Notes under the pieces: model-generated | Seen by the model: only the letters and a program-made list of their open reading frames with translations | Told to the model about the DNA's origin: nothing | Database searches by the model: none | Shown here: positions 37,268 through 49,150 of the stretch, in pieces | Layout: the number at the start of each line of letters is the position of its first letter | How positions within the stretch are numbered: the first letter of the stretch is position 1 | Position numbers and translations under genes: made by a program | NCBI GenBank assembly: GCA_021209875.1 | Contig: JAGYVD010000003.1 | Coordinates: forward strand, 2,666,001 to 2,730,000 | Reading direction: 5' to 3' | DNA: 64,000 bases | Source: Rosellinia necatrix | Lineage: Eukaryota; Ascomycota; Sordariomycetes; Xylariales; Xylariaceae

Positions 37268-39324
37268 ATCCACCGTCCTAGGACTGCATCGCCCCTTCAC
37301 GTTAGCTCCAAAAAAGCCACGGGAATCGTCGACTACGAATGTGATCGCTGAGGGTTTGACCAGATAAGGAGCAAGAACACCAGAGTTTGTGTTGAACTTG
37401 TGTTGAGCTTGGATTGGGCGTGCATTGCACGAAGCGCAAAGGTAGTGTAAATCCGGCTATCGGTTACTACCGAGAAGATCGTTGCCGGTCGGGGAGGACA
37501 AACCACTAGGGAGAATGGCTTACGAGACTGTGCTCGTGTACAGATACTCAGCAACTAGACACCCGAGACATGCTCGTACCCGAGTCTTTAGAGAGGCAAA
37601 TAGCCAAGTGATGCTTGTATCTCGTCCACCTGTACAAGATTTCTGCGACGGCCCGATCCTTCTGCTCGATACGCCAAGATATGGCACCAAAAGGTGTGGT
37701 TCAATCTCAACGATTTATATCCACTAACCCGGTTACGGGGTGAGAAATATGGGGCGATATATTCACGTCACTACCGCACCATACATAGCATTTGCGCTTC
37801 ACCAGTTTGGTCGTCAAGCCGTCGCCCCTCTCTGCGGCTGCGTCTACGTTTCACCTACGTTCCACATATGTTCGTCTCTGTGTGCGTTCCTTCCGCGCCC
37901 ATATCTGCGCTGGCGCGTTGTGTTTGGATGAACAGAACCTCGTCCACACCGATCTCGGAAGACTTCTTCGGCTTTTCCACCACCTAGTAGGGATACTATG
38001 TACCTACATATGTCGCTAGCTCGTCACCCCACACAGAGCGCTTATGTACTACAGATCACCAGATACCGTAGTAGCATGTACTACGCTAGAGGGGGGGGGG
38101 GGGAGGGAGAGTTTATGATGCCCGGGTTCGATCCGATGTGACTGAGCCGCCTTTACATGTGCTTATGGCAAGATGCATATAGCAAGGATACGGTGATAAG
38201 AAGATCACACCCTACGTCCAGGTACTTGGGTAAGGGAGTGTGGAGCCAAAAAAGAAAGGTTGGCAAGCCAAGTTATGATCTGTCCCATGGTATCTGTTGG
38301 CCGCGTCCCGGCAAGATGCTCCTACCGAGCCAAGCAACTAAGTCTAAAGGGTACCGGATTCAATGCAGTGTGGCGTTCAATCGCGTCCAACGTAGTGGTA
38401 AACGGAAGGCAACTAGACCAGGGCTTCCCCCGTTATTACGAGCCTCACGAATTACAGATACATATTGTCGAATGTACGCCCCTTACCCTATTCGGTTCAT
38501 GCTGAGCAAACATGGCTGTGGCTCGGGAATCCGGCTCTTCCCTAATGGTTCACCCAACTCAAATACTCTTTCTTGAACAGCTTCACGTAACACGCCACTC
38601 AGACCTTGGGTGTATTCTTGTGCAGGGACAAATAACCCAGTCTGGCCTCCCAGACGTCGATGGCCGTGATCTCGTAGTATTGCCAACTAGGGTATTGGTG
38701 GATCGAAGTTCGAGCCTCCGCGATGTCGTCGGAACCACTGCTTGTCCTACACTAACATCCGACCGTTGATCGGCTATTGGGTTGTTCAGTGAGTTACTTT
38801 GTCGTTGCTACACCTACACCGTCGTTGTTCTGGCAACAAGAAACGCTAGGCGATGGAATCTAGTGTAGGTACCTCGCCCAATTCCGACATTATGCCCCAG
38901 CCTCACACCGTCGTCTTGTGTGGCAGTAACTAGCTCTCGTCCGTCGTCGGACACGGCCGTCTGCTATTTATGGAGGACGCAAGCCGTTCTCTCGATAAAA
39001 TCGGCGATCTACTCGTTACGTTTGCATCTCACGTTCCCTCACACGAGACTCGTGGTACCGACCATCGGGGCGTTCAGTTAGCTCTCTAGAGCTATTATAT
39101 ATTTCCTTTATTTGTTGGAGCATTCCGTCCACTTGGCCGGCCCCATCGTCAGCCCATACATATCTGCCACACACTAGACCCCTGCAAACAAAGTCTAGAA
39201 AAACCAGGCTCACTTGCAGCATCTTTGAAGCTTGGTCCCGGTCAAGTTATCCCCCCTTACCCCGGACCGGTTAATTGGCCCCAAACCACGCCATCGGCAC
39301 GAAAAAAATACCCCCAATTGCTAA
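37268..39324. other. Intergenic region
   Basis: No supported gene. A G-run of 13 (38091-38103) follows a near-palindromic GTAGTAGCATGTACTAC segment. A GGTTCGATCC (38125-38134) resembles a Pol III B box but has no A box. An ATG-started 85-codon frame at 38512 and a minus-strand frame at 39016-39222 are unrecognised. The last few hundred bases are the presumed dioxygenase promoter. Confidence 0.45.
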
Positions 39325-40783
39325 ATGGGATACCTTCAAGTTGAACTCCCAGCGTCTCGCCTCGGCCTGGGGAATGACATCCCTTCGGTACCTACGCATA
39401 CCCTAACGTGTTCAGATTCTGTTCATGATGGTTTAGCTGGTCTGCCGAGTGGCTATCCATCCAGAGTTTGCCACCCATTCGCTTGGGCCGGAGCAGATTT
39501 CGCGGAAGAACCAAGCTTTGTTTACGTTCTATCTTCGATAGAGAAAATAGAATTACGCCGGGCCAAGGACGAGTTCAAAGGTATTCTCACACTCATAAGC
39601 ATTGGCTCTTTCGTGCTGGGATCTATGCTAATTGCGCTTCCTATCCAGCCCAAGAGTTAGACGGGAATCTAGTAAACCGGGATAACTTCCCTCTCCCGAC
39701 TCTTGGACCCAAATTGCAAGTTTTAGGAGATGATATTCACAACGGCAAGGGCTTCCATGTTATCCGCGGATTAGACCCAAACGACTATTCCGTCGAAGAT
39801 CTTGCTATTATCCAGCTGGGAGTCCAAGCCCACATCGCTGATCAGTGCGGCCGTCAAGATCATCGAGGAAACATGCTAGGTAGCTACCCATATGATCTGT
39901 TAGTCGACGCTAAAGCGCGCTCTAACCTGCCACGGAACAGTACACATTGTTGCCGACAACTCATCTGAGATAAAACTCAGTCATCATCGTCATTCCACCT
40001 CGGCAATTGTAGGCGCGCCCCCTCATCCCCATCAACGAAAAGGCTGGATCTCAACTAATAATAATAAAATTTGCTATATAGTCATTCCACAATGAAGAAG
40101 CTGGCGACGTGATAAGCTGGCTAACCCGCAGCACCTCGAAGACCGGAGGCAGATGCATTCTCGCCCCTGTCTACACGATCTACAATATCCTTGCGGTCCA
40201 TCGTCCGGATGTAATTCGGACACTCACAAAGTCCGATTGGCCCGTTGCGCTGTAAGCCACCCCCCTCGTTCATGTCTTAAGGCCTTGTTGGTGGAGATGA
40301 GACAGCAATACTATCCATTACTAATGCCGCGGCCTCAGCCCGCGCTTCCAATGCCGCCCGTTGCTGTTCTACCATGAGTCCAGGTTGATGATGAACTTTG
40401 GCCGTACACCTCTACTGGGCAGCGCCACGCACCCCCGACCAGAGCACCTCCCCCGGCTCAACGACCGGCAGCGCGAGGCCCTGGATCTAGTGGAAGCCAT
40501 CGCCCAGGCGGTCCAGGTGGAGATCAAGACCCACAGCGGTGATATGCACTTCATCAACAACTTCACCATCCTGCACCGGCGGGAGGGGTTTGTCGATGGT
40601 GCATCACCGGATGAGAAGCGGCATCTGGTCCGCATGCGACTGCGGAGCTCGAGCAAGGGGTGGTCCATCCCAGAAAGTCTCCACCAGGAATGGGCGGATG
40701 CATTCGCGGAGGATGGCCCTAAGACGTGGCACTTGGAGCCAATGCCCGGAGACGCCTTTCCCCTCCGCAAATACACTAACTAA
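39325..40783 (+). CDS. TfdA/TauD-type Fe(II)/2-oxoglutarate dioxygenase (clavaminate synthase-like)
   Basis: Predicted 389-residue protein with exons 39325-39580, 39649-39879, 39941-40008, 40082-40251 and 40339-40783. The four introns are 61-87 bases, mostly with clear branch points (TCTAACC, TTACTAATG). The joints recreate family blocks: DGNLVNRDNFPLPTLGPKL, GFHVIRGLDP, HIVADNSS, SFHNEEAGD, LLFYHESRLMMNFGR. Iron ligands are visible as His188 and Glu190 in FHNEEAGD and His321 in ILHRREGF. A 2-oxoglutarate-binding arginine is likely in HLVRMRLR (about 340-342). The protein ends PLRKYTN, as family members do. Known: such soluble enzymes hydroxylate small molecules using oxygen and 2-oxoglutarate; substrates of the fungal members of this length are mostly unknown. 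Odd: residues 26-52 look longer than in typical members, so the first exon may be misannotated at one place. No biosynthetic cluster surrounds it. Confidence 0.87.
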
Positions 40784-42213
40784 CGAACTAGCTGACTGGC
40801 TGGTGACGGCACGGGACGGGTGTCAGGTTGGCTTTAGCTTCCTTCCAGATACTCATCATAGGGCCTAGGGGCTCGGGCTTGGGTTCGGGGATGAAAGGAA
40901 AGAAATACACGAATAAGAACTAGGATCTCGGCAAAGTTCCTAGGCAGGGAAGGAAGGTCTGCGGTTATTCGAAAGGGTGTGTAGATTGTGTAGCAAGGTT
41001 TAATTGGCGAAAGGGGCACCAGTGAACGCAAGACGGGGACAAAAAGAGAGATGCCTGGAACTAGCATCCCCTTGGCAGCGAATACCATCTTACGTAGTCG
41101 GCGTCGTGAAGGGAGGTTCTGTGATGGTGATGGTGGTGGTGAAGGCGTGCCCGTGCTCGCGTGTGTAGAGCGTTAGTTCGATAGGAGTTAGCCGCTTTCT
41201 CCCAAACGAACGATGAACGACTTGGCCGTCCAGCCCCCACCAAGCCCATTGTCGACACCCCTATCCCTGCATGGTGATCGTGTGGAGTGGGACGTCGTCG
41301 ACCCGGCTCTTGGCGCCTCAGCTCGAGGCAGCAGCTAGGGTTCAGGGTGCTAATCTGGATCACACTATCTAGAGACAAGAGGCTAAACCCGGTTTGAGGG
41401 CCATCTAAATTTACCCGCCTCCACCACCTATCTAGTGCATGGTTGTGTGTATGCACAATACATACCAAGTATGCATCGACCGGACTCGTCGCTGGCAAAC
41501 TATACCATCATGGTACCCGCGCCCCGGCCGATACATGAGGCCAGCGAATGAGGAGACGCGCCGCATTGCTTAACCGCAAGCGACTTACCGTACGGACCAA
41601 TTGGGGTCGGTGGTTGCCGGCAGGGGTGTGTGTGTGGATGTAGACTGTTTGGGTAGGTGTCAAGGAAGGGGACGAGAACAAAAACAAAACAAGAAAACAG
41701 AGAATTTGAGAAGGACGACGACAACCAATGAATAAAAGCCAAAACAGGATAGTCAACCCGCAAGTCCCAATAACTACATACATAGTACATACATGGCACA
41801 CACATACTATATATGCAGCAGCCAGCATGTAGACGACCCAGCCGACATGGGTTTACAGCGCATTCCGCAGATATTTCCGAGAGCCTGGTTTGGCCAACGG
41901 CCCTATCGCCAGTCAACGACGCTAATCATTTATATGCCGTCCGGGGCGGTTCATTACCGCGAACTAATACTTTATAGCAGGAACTAAGACATTAGCATCC
42001 CGGAAAGCCGAGTACCACGGACTGCGCCAGGGCACCACATCGTTCCACCCTGATCGGCCTGGGTTTCTGGCGTATTGCAACATGGACTGGGCTGGACTTC
42101 CACTACTGGTATTTGTATTGTCGCCCGAGGAGGCTGTCATGTTATCGAGGTAAAAGGGTTGAGGTTGTACTCTTTTATTTGTGCAGTCATCTCTGTAGTG
42201 GCGGTATCAACTC

Positions 42214-42256
42214 GACATACATACATACATACATACACATATACATACATACATAA
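42214..42256. repeat. (CATA)n microsatellite
   Basis: About ten CATA units with one ACATAT interruption, followed by further TATATACAT-like sequence to about 42400. Confidence 0.9.
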
Positions 42257-42689
42257 CACACATATATACCATGCATATATATAAAGTATACATATCTGTT
42301 ATATGAGTATACATAGTCATATGAGCATACATATTATAAGTATACCTATAGAAGTATACATATATAAGTATACGTACATACATATCTCAGCCCATGTCAA
42401 ATCTCTCTCGCTAACCAGATTTTCCGCATAGCATTAGTGTATGTAGTGCTCAGCTTGTGTCCACTCGACAGCCTACATGCCTTAGCGCATGTATGCTTGC
42501 ACATTCACTGCAGTCCACTATTATGCAGTGCGTACGACCTACAGTAGCTGCCAAGCGGTGGTGGCATAGAGATCAACCGCCTTGTCCACAGTTGACGACA
42601 TGGCAGCTAAGAGGATGTGTAGAAGTGTGAAGGTTTGAAAGCGTGGATGAGTGGGAGTGTAGATGTTGTGTATGTATAAGTATATAGAT

Positions 42690-42950
42690 ATATGTAGATA
42701 TGTAAGTATATATATGTGTGTGTGTGTATATATGTGTGTGTATGTATATGTGTGTGTATGTATATGTGTGTGTATGTGTGTGTATGTATGTGTGTGTGTG
42801 TATGTGTGTGTATATGTGTGTGTATATGTGTATATATGTGTGTATATGTGTGTATGTACAAGTATGTAGATATATATGTTGGTATGTAAGGATGTAAGTA
42901 TGTCAAGGTATGTAAGGTATGTAAGGTATGTAAGGTATGTAGGGTATTAT
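42690..42950. repeat. TGTG/TATG microsatellite followed by AAGGTATGT array
   Basis: A long mixed tract of TGTGTGTATG units (42690-42865) grades into GTATGTAAGGTATGT units (42890-42945), with 9-base periodicity at the end. Confidence 0.9.
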
Positions 42951-43505
42951 ATGTAGTTAATCTACCGTGATCTTGTTATACGCTATTATGCTCCACCAAC
43001 TTTAACGAAGAGCCTAGGCTGAAAAGCGAGGTCCTTTTCCCGTAAGCCCTAGGACGGTAGTAGTCTAGGGTAGGCGAGTCGGGATGATATACCATCTACG
43101 ATTATGTACGCTCTATAGAGCACTATGACCACAAGTGGTATATGGTAGTTCCCCCGGGCAGAGTGCGCACTAACCATCACGCATCCCGTAGTGTAGATCT
43201 CGACAGCGCGCAAGGTAGTCTAGGCCTTGTTCGCCTCAGATGCGGCAATGCGGCATCGTTGAAAGAGGATTCTGGTTGACCCAGGGACCCGGGAAATACG
43301 AGCACCATTCCCTTTTAAGTCTTAGAGGAACCCCCCTCCTCGACTTAGTGTGCACGTAGTGCGACAAAAACCTGAGGCGCTTTCACTATCATGGCTCGCC
43401 TTGCGAACACACAAGCCTCTGCAAAACCAACCAGACTGCCCCCAAGAGACATTCCGTGACCTGAAGTCGAGCCGAGCGAAGCCGCCGAGCGAAGCCGCCG
43501 AGCTT

Positions 43506-43822
43506 GAGCCGGGGAGGGGGGGGGGCAAGTGGTAGGGGGTAAGTGGTAGGGGTAGGAGGTAGAAGGCAGGGGGTAGGAGGTAGAAGGTAGGGGGTAGGGG
43601 GTAGAAGGTAGAGGGTATGTACAAGTAGAACAACAATAAATAGTTAACTAGTGGTAATAATAATAACAACAATAATAACAACAACAATAATAACAACAAC
43701 AATAATAACAACAACAATAATAACAATAACAATAATAACAATAACAATAATAACAATAACAATAATAATGATGATGATAAGAATAACAAGAAGAATAAGA
43801 AGAATAATAATAATACAGGCTC
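43506..43822. repeat. G-rich GGTAGAAGGTAGGGG array joined to an AATAATAAC array
   Basis: The left part (about 43506-43620) is purine-rich with repeated GGGGGTAGGAGGTAGAAG units. The right part (43655-43822) consists of AAC and AAT triplets in a higher-order pattern, AATAATAACAACAAC changing to AATAATAACAATAAC. The boundary lies near 43640. Confidence 0.9.
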
Positions 43823-45288
43823 TTCCCTGCCTTGCTTTTGACGGCCTCCACAAAGTTTTGCATATCTCCTCCTCTGCCTTACCATTTCCCTGACCCGCTC
43901 GACCGCTCTATGCATGGCACCGACCCAGTTACATAGACACGAAAACAGCAAGCAGCTCGAGAGGGAGAGAGCCCTTGGCAGATCAAAGGTGAACAATACT
44001 GGCATGTTCTGGGGGGACCCGCAGATCACCGCTGGCCAGGATCAGAGGCATCACCCGCCACCAGGGTCTGACCAGGGGCTGGGAAATACTACTGCACGTA
44101 CACCACACTACTACGTACATGTCTGCCTGGTTACGCACTTGTAGCGTCCGGACCAGCAATATGAACCCAGGCCCCTTGGGGATTAGGCGCGGAACTTAGC
44201 AAAATCCTGTCATCGACGTGCATATACGCCGGCAATACTTGTCGTCCATGCCCCGTACTCGCGCACGCCAGACGAACCTCAGCACGCCGTATGTATGCGG
44301 CAGGTAATAGTTACTTGATCGGTGTGCTTGCGTCTGCCGAATGAGGTAGCTGGGACGACCACCCGCCGGTTCCGTCATAAATACATATGTAAGTCCTCAC
44401 CTGGGGCAAGCGCATATGGCAGGACTCCTGCGAATGAGAAGGCATGCTGAGGGTGTTGGGAGCATCTGCCGCCATTTTAATTTCCACATTCGTTCTCCGG
44501 TCTCGACGTGAGGCTAGCTCGCGCAGCCTCGCGCGAATCGTGACGGTTGCATGATGTAAGGTACAGTAATAGAAGGACATGGTATAATGGGTATGACGGT
44601 ACAACTCGATCTACTTGTAAAACGACATGTCTCATCACCGTTGCTACACCACACGGGCAACCTCTCGTTTGATCCCGGGAAAAATTCCAGATGTGGTTAG
44701 GTGCAGGGCGAAGATTGAGATCGGATGTGACAGGTCGTTTATATACTTCTGCCGGGCTGCCGCCCGGATCCGCGGTGCCAAGGACGAGAGACGAAGAGAA
44801 CAAAAGAGAAATAAATGAATAAAAATCCGGGCTAATTATGAGAGCCAGCTATGGTTGGTAACCACAGCGGCCGTACTTGTAGATCCATTTACCTCACGTG
44901 TTTCTTCGACAACACTTCGGTTCCCGTCCGCTCAAGATTCCTGGTTTGCCTTCGTGCGGTTCACCTATTATATGGCTCCAGCCTCTCCAATGGTTCAATT
45001 TAGTCATGATGAACGTGAGACCAAGCATGCGAGCCGAGGTTACCCCTGGTTATGTCTTCCGCACGGCCAGCCAAAGGCATTGTATCACTCGTCTCAACAA
45101 CGATGTGTGGCTATAAACCAGGAGCCCTGGGAAGCAGTCACGCATCATGACTTGCGTACCAATCTCAACAAAGCACGTGCTGTTTATTGCAAAACCCGTA
45201 TGGATCGTAGTCACAGTTTAAAACCACGCCGTCTGACGATCGGGGATACACTACACCGTGGGTGCCGGGTGCCAGGTGCCAGGCCCCA

Positions 45289-45342
45289 GGCGCAATTACG
45301 TGCAATTACGCGCAATTACACGCAATTACACGCAATTACACG
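45289..45342. repeat. 10-base minisatellite (RYGCAATTAC)
   Basis: Five units of GCAATTACRY follow directly on a GGTGCCAGGTGCCAGG short repeat. Units differ only by transitions at the variable dinucleotide. Confidence 0.9.
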
Positions 45343-45890
45343 CAGGATGAAGAATGGGCGAGACAGTGAGAACCCCTCACTGCCCAGGGTTCGGCTCGTT
45401 ATTTAGATGTGCACTGTATTGACTCCACAGCCGGGGGGTGGTGGGCTCATGTGATGAAATGGAAGCTCACGGGGAACAAACTATATAACTATTTATAGGG
45501 GGTTTCAATTTCTTTCCTTGACCGATTTCCAGTTCCTTGGGACCGTGTCAGCACAAAATTTCATTAGCCCGTGTAACCGTGCATCGTTGGAAGGGATAAC
45601 CTTATTATTTTAGGTATCGACGACTGATCTCTCTATTTCTGGTTACTGAAGTTGATTTTTTTTTTTTTTATTCCTTTCTAGGCTGGGATCATAGGTTCTA
45701 CTTACATCAGGACATCTCAGGTAGCCTAATTCCGCCTTCGAACATTATAGTCCCCGGTCACCGCCAACAGCACCCTTAGGATACGAATGGCACAGCAAAC
45801 GCCAGAGCAGGGGATCACAAATCGATTACAGTGACACCCTATGGCACGATTACAGCGCTCTATTTCATGGTACAGTTGAGGTGGCTTTTT

Positions 45891-46025
45891 ATTGTTGTTG
45901 TTGTTGTTATTGTTATTATTATTTGTTATTATTATTTGTTGTTATTATTATTGTTGTTATTATTATTGTTATTGTTATTATTGTTGTTGTTGTTGTCATT
46001 ATTATTATTATTATTATTATTATTG
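45891..46025. repeat. TTG/TTA trinucleotide microsatellite
   Basis: About 45 triplets of TTG and TTA in blocks, with one TCA interruption, form a poly-Leu shadow frame. It resembles the reverse complement of the array at 43655-43822 in composition. Confidence 0.92.
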
Positions 46026-46509
46026 TGGCATAAGATAACTACTTGTTTTTCACTCTTTCAGATAACAGGCGGTCACGAAACCGCGAAGTTAACCCATCCT
46101 AGATGGAGGCTTCGGCGTGTGCCTGACCTACTGCATGTATTAGTAGGCATTCGCGGCAATGATAAAATTTTCATCCTACTAACATGTATGTGCACAGCTA
46201 GATTGTATTACTCCGTCTTAGCCCACAGGGGTTCTCACCGGTATATTCAGCAAAACAAAGCAGGCGGGCTACGTATGCATGGTAGGGCTGTCGGAAAGTA
46301 AACTATCTCGGCGCCTCAACTACCTACTGGGGAAGCCAAAACGTAGCCTGTCCCATTTGCTGGCTAGCGGCCGGCATAGTCTTTTCTCGAAGATCTACCG
46401 GAGGGGTCGGCGGTTAACTCATGCCTGATTCTTAATTTGTATCCCGCGTCATCCACCAGTCAGGATACCTGCCGGGAAAGGATTGTCATGTGGAATATGG
46501 AGCACAACC

Positions 46510-46590
46510 AAAGGAAAGGAGTTGAACCCACACTCTGCTACCACCCCGAAACTTGGAAACGGCACTGCCCAGTTACGCTACTTGGCGTCT
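46510..46590 (-). other. tRNA-like element with Pol III A and B boxes
   Basis: On the minus strand TAGCGTAACTGG (46580-46569) fits the A-box consensus TRGCNNARYNGG. GGTTCAACTCC (46528-46518) fits the B box GGTTCRANYCC, 40 bases apart. A D-stem can be drawn, as can five base pairs of an acceptor-like stem (CCAAG with TTTGG). The T-stem and anticodon stem pair poorly, so this is not a convincing functional tRNA. It may be a decayed tRNA copy or the head of a short interspersed element. Confidence 0.3.
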
Positions 46591-49047
46591 CTTTGCGAAG
46601 TAGATAGATAGCAGTCGGGGATCGCCAGTCAGGAGCGCCCATACGCCCTCGCTGTGAGCACATGCAGCGACTCATCTACCCGGCCGCGTTTGCTCGTCGT
46701 CGAGCAAGAAGATCTTTATAGCGGCGAGACATCCACCATCTGATACCATTCGCCCATAGAAATTCATAGTGTGGTCATGTGCGTGCGCCGATCCACTCCC
46801 CTTGACCCCGGCGTCAACGAATAGTACCCTCGACAGCCCAAGGTGCCATCGTTGTGCTTTTCACTCCGCGTGACAGGCCGAGGGGTTTATGCTAACTGCT
46901 AACTCCATGCTAACAGGGACCATTCACACGAGACATCAGGTTCACGGGGGCCAGATTAGGCCTATCAGCCAGCGGCTGGGCACATATCGTCGGCCATTCT
47001 ACCCGAGATACACCAACACTTCCTATGAAGGGGAAAAAAAAAATTTAACAAAAAGCAAAGTACTCGACAGAAACGGTTGCCGGTAAGCACGCGATTCAGC
47101 TAACCAAGGAAACCAGGGGCGCCACACAGTACTGACCGACTTAGTTCCGGGGGTAGGAGAGAGGGAGGCAGGAAGAGAGAGAGGAGGATGGGGGTGACCT
47201 TGGTCCCTTGCTTATCGGATCATGAGCAGAAGTTTCACCCCCGTGCTCTGCCCGCGTTTTCGACAACAACGAAGGGCGCGTTAGCCGCCACATTCTTTCG
47301 CTTCTGGGACCCGGTCGACAGGTGGCTGACGCAGGGCCCCGTTGACGCACTGTCGCTTGATGATATCTAAGTATACAACCTACTCGAGGGGCAAAATTCG
47401 CGCCCCCTCCCCTTCCCCGGAGATCCTACTCCGTCAATAACCGCGCCCTGTTCCCAAGCCTAGAGCAAAAAAAAAAAAAAAAAGATCTCCTTAATGCAGG
47501 CTCCGAGTCGTACCGTGACGATTTGCCAAACCACCAAGATATATCTGACGTGAGTAGTGGATCGGCGGGAAATACCGCTACGACATAGCCTATGCGGTAA
47601 TACAACCCAGACGAACAATTGCCAATGTGGCGTCTAGGAAACACTAGCCGCTACGAGCGGGTAAGGGAAAAAAAAAAAAAGGGGAGGGGGAGGGGAGAGA
47701 CAGGAGAGGCATAGGGTGTTTGTGAATACGTCAATCGAACGGCGATCAAACCGATCTTCTATAGGGCTCCAATCGTGAACCTCGCCGATTCCATGTTTCA
47801 CCCTCTCCGGCCGTCGCGGCTATCGCAAGAGACCGGAGATACAGAGAGACGCCTTGGGAGATAAACCCCTCCCGTCCAAACCGCCACAATATCGGATGTA
47901 GGCCTGAGCGCTTTTCCGTGCGAGGGAAATGGAAAGGGCACGACGCCCACCCTTCCCTTCCCCGATCCTCCCTCCCTCCCTCCCTCCATCGCTTCCCTTC
48001 TCAGACAGACGGAAAGGGGAGAGAAATGGGTGGTGATGGCGCGATCTGGTATCGTTCGTGTGCGGCCAGACGGAGGGGTTCCCCTTCCCCGTGTCGCCTC
48101 TGATATGGCGTGGATCCTCTCACGACGGCTACAGGTAGTCGAAGACGACGCCCTTCCCGGGTCTCGATGCATCCAGCCCCTCCCCCTTCCCCCCCTCCTC
48201 CTCTCTTCTCCTCCTACTCCTCCTCCTCCTCCTCCTCCAAATGGAGCTCGTCCCTAACGTACGTCACCGCTCGAACGCTCCTCCCCACGTACTTTTTCTC
48301 CAGGCGCCCTCACCCGCGTTCGAGCTGTCGGCAACGTCAAAAGCGCTTGAGACCCGGCACCACTGACCGAGCGCTTATCAGCGCAATACGTTGGCGCAAT
48401 ACTCTAAGCGGCATATATAACCCGACGTTCCGTTCCCCGCATCTGTTATCTCTCGGCCGCCTTGCCGAGCGGGCGCATTTTGGTCATCCCGGGCGGCTAC
48501 AGACCGGCAATTAGATAGAGACGAATTCTTTTTTTTTTTTTTTTCCACCGACGCTTACCAGCAGGACGAGGCATGGAAGAGGCGCTATCCGGCCTCGAAA
48601 ATGGCTTACCCTGTGTGTATGAGGGTTGACCGGTCTGCCGCCCCTTCCATCTCCCCCTCCTCTCCCTAGCCAGAAACCTTCGCACGAAGCGTCCCTGCCG
48701 TCATCACGTCTCACGTATTCCCTCGGCGATTTACGCTCATTCTCACCAATGTAGATGGTGAGGGACAATAGAACCCATGTTATGCCCGTCGTCATCCCCC
48801 TCGACCCCGACACGTACGTCTACCACGCGTCCTCGTAGCCCGAGAAGGAGGGGTGTTTGATGCTTCGTGAGTGGGCAGTTCATGCGTAGAGTGGGAAGGG
48901 GAAGGGGGGGGGGACGAATCTTACTCTTGCCGCTGACACGCCCCGGTTTCGTTTTCGTTCTCATGCTTCGGGAATTCTTCAACGTGTATGTATGTATGTG
49001 TGGATGTATGTATGCACACCCGCCCCGTCCGCCATCGTCTGTCCTTG

Positions 49048-49150
49048 CAGAAGAAAAACGGCCGCAGGAACGGCCGCAGGAGAGGGCCGCATGAAAACGG
49101 CCACATGGGAAAAAAAAAAAAAGGCCACATGGAAAACGGCCGCATGGAAA
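49048..49150. repeat. GGCCGCAGGAAC / GGCCRCATGGAAAAC degenerate repeat
   Basis: Six or seven copies of a GGCCGCA or GGCCACA core recur at intervals of about 10 to 25 bases, separated by purine tracts including a run of twelve A. Confidence 0.7.

Noticed and set aside
38125..38134. GGTTCGATCC, a perfect-looking B box
   Set aside because: No A box within tRNA distance, and a G13 run occupies that place.
38512..38769. 85-codon ATG frame upstream of the dioxygenase
   Set aside because: Good start context but no recognisable product, and an overlapping minus-strand frame of similar quality suggests chance.
16328..40783. Sulfur-metabolism cluster of the sulfate permease and the TauD-type dioxygenase
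   Set aside because: They lie 20 kb apart with unrelated genes between, no shared CYS3 site was seen at the dioxygenase, and its substrate is unknown.
42607..42906. Thr/His/Tyr-rich frame
   Set aside because: It is a translation of the TGTG/TATG microsatellite only.
43322..44029. 235-codon minus-strand frame with a long poly-Leu run
   Set aside because: It is produced by the AAC/AAT triplet array and has no domain or splice support.
45831..46301. 156-codon frame with a poly-Leu segment
   Set aside because: It follows from the TTG/TTA array; the flanking residues show no conservation.
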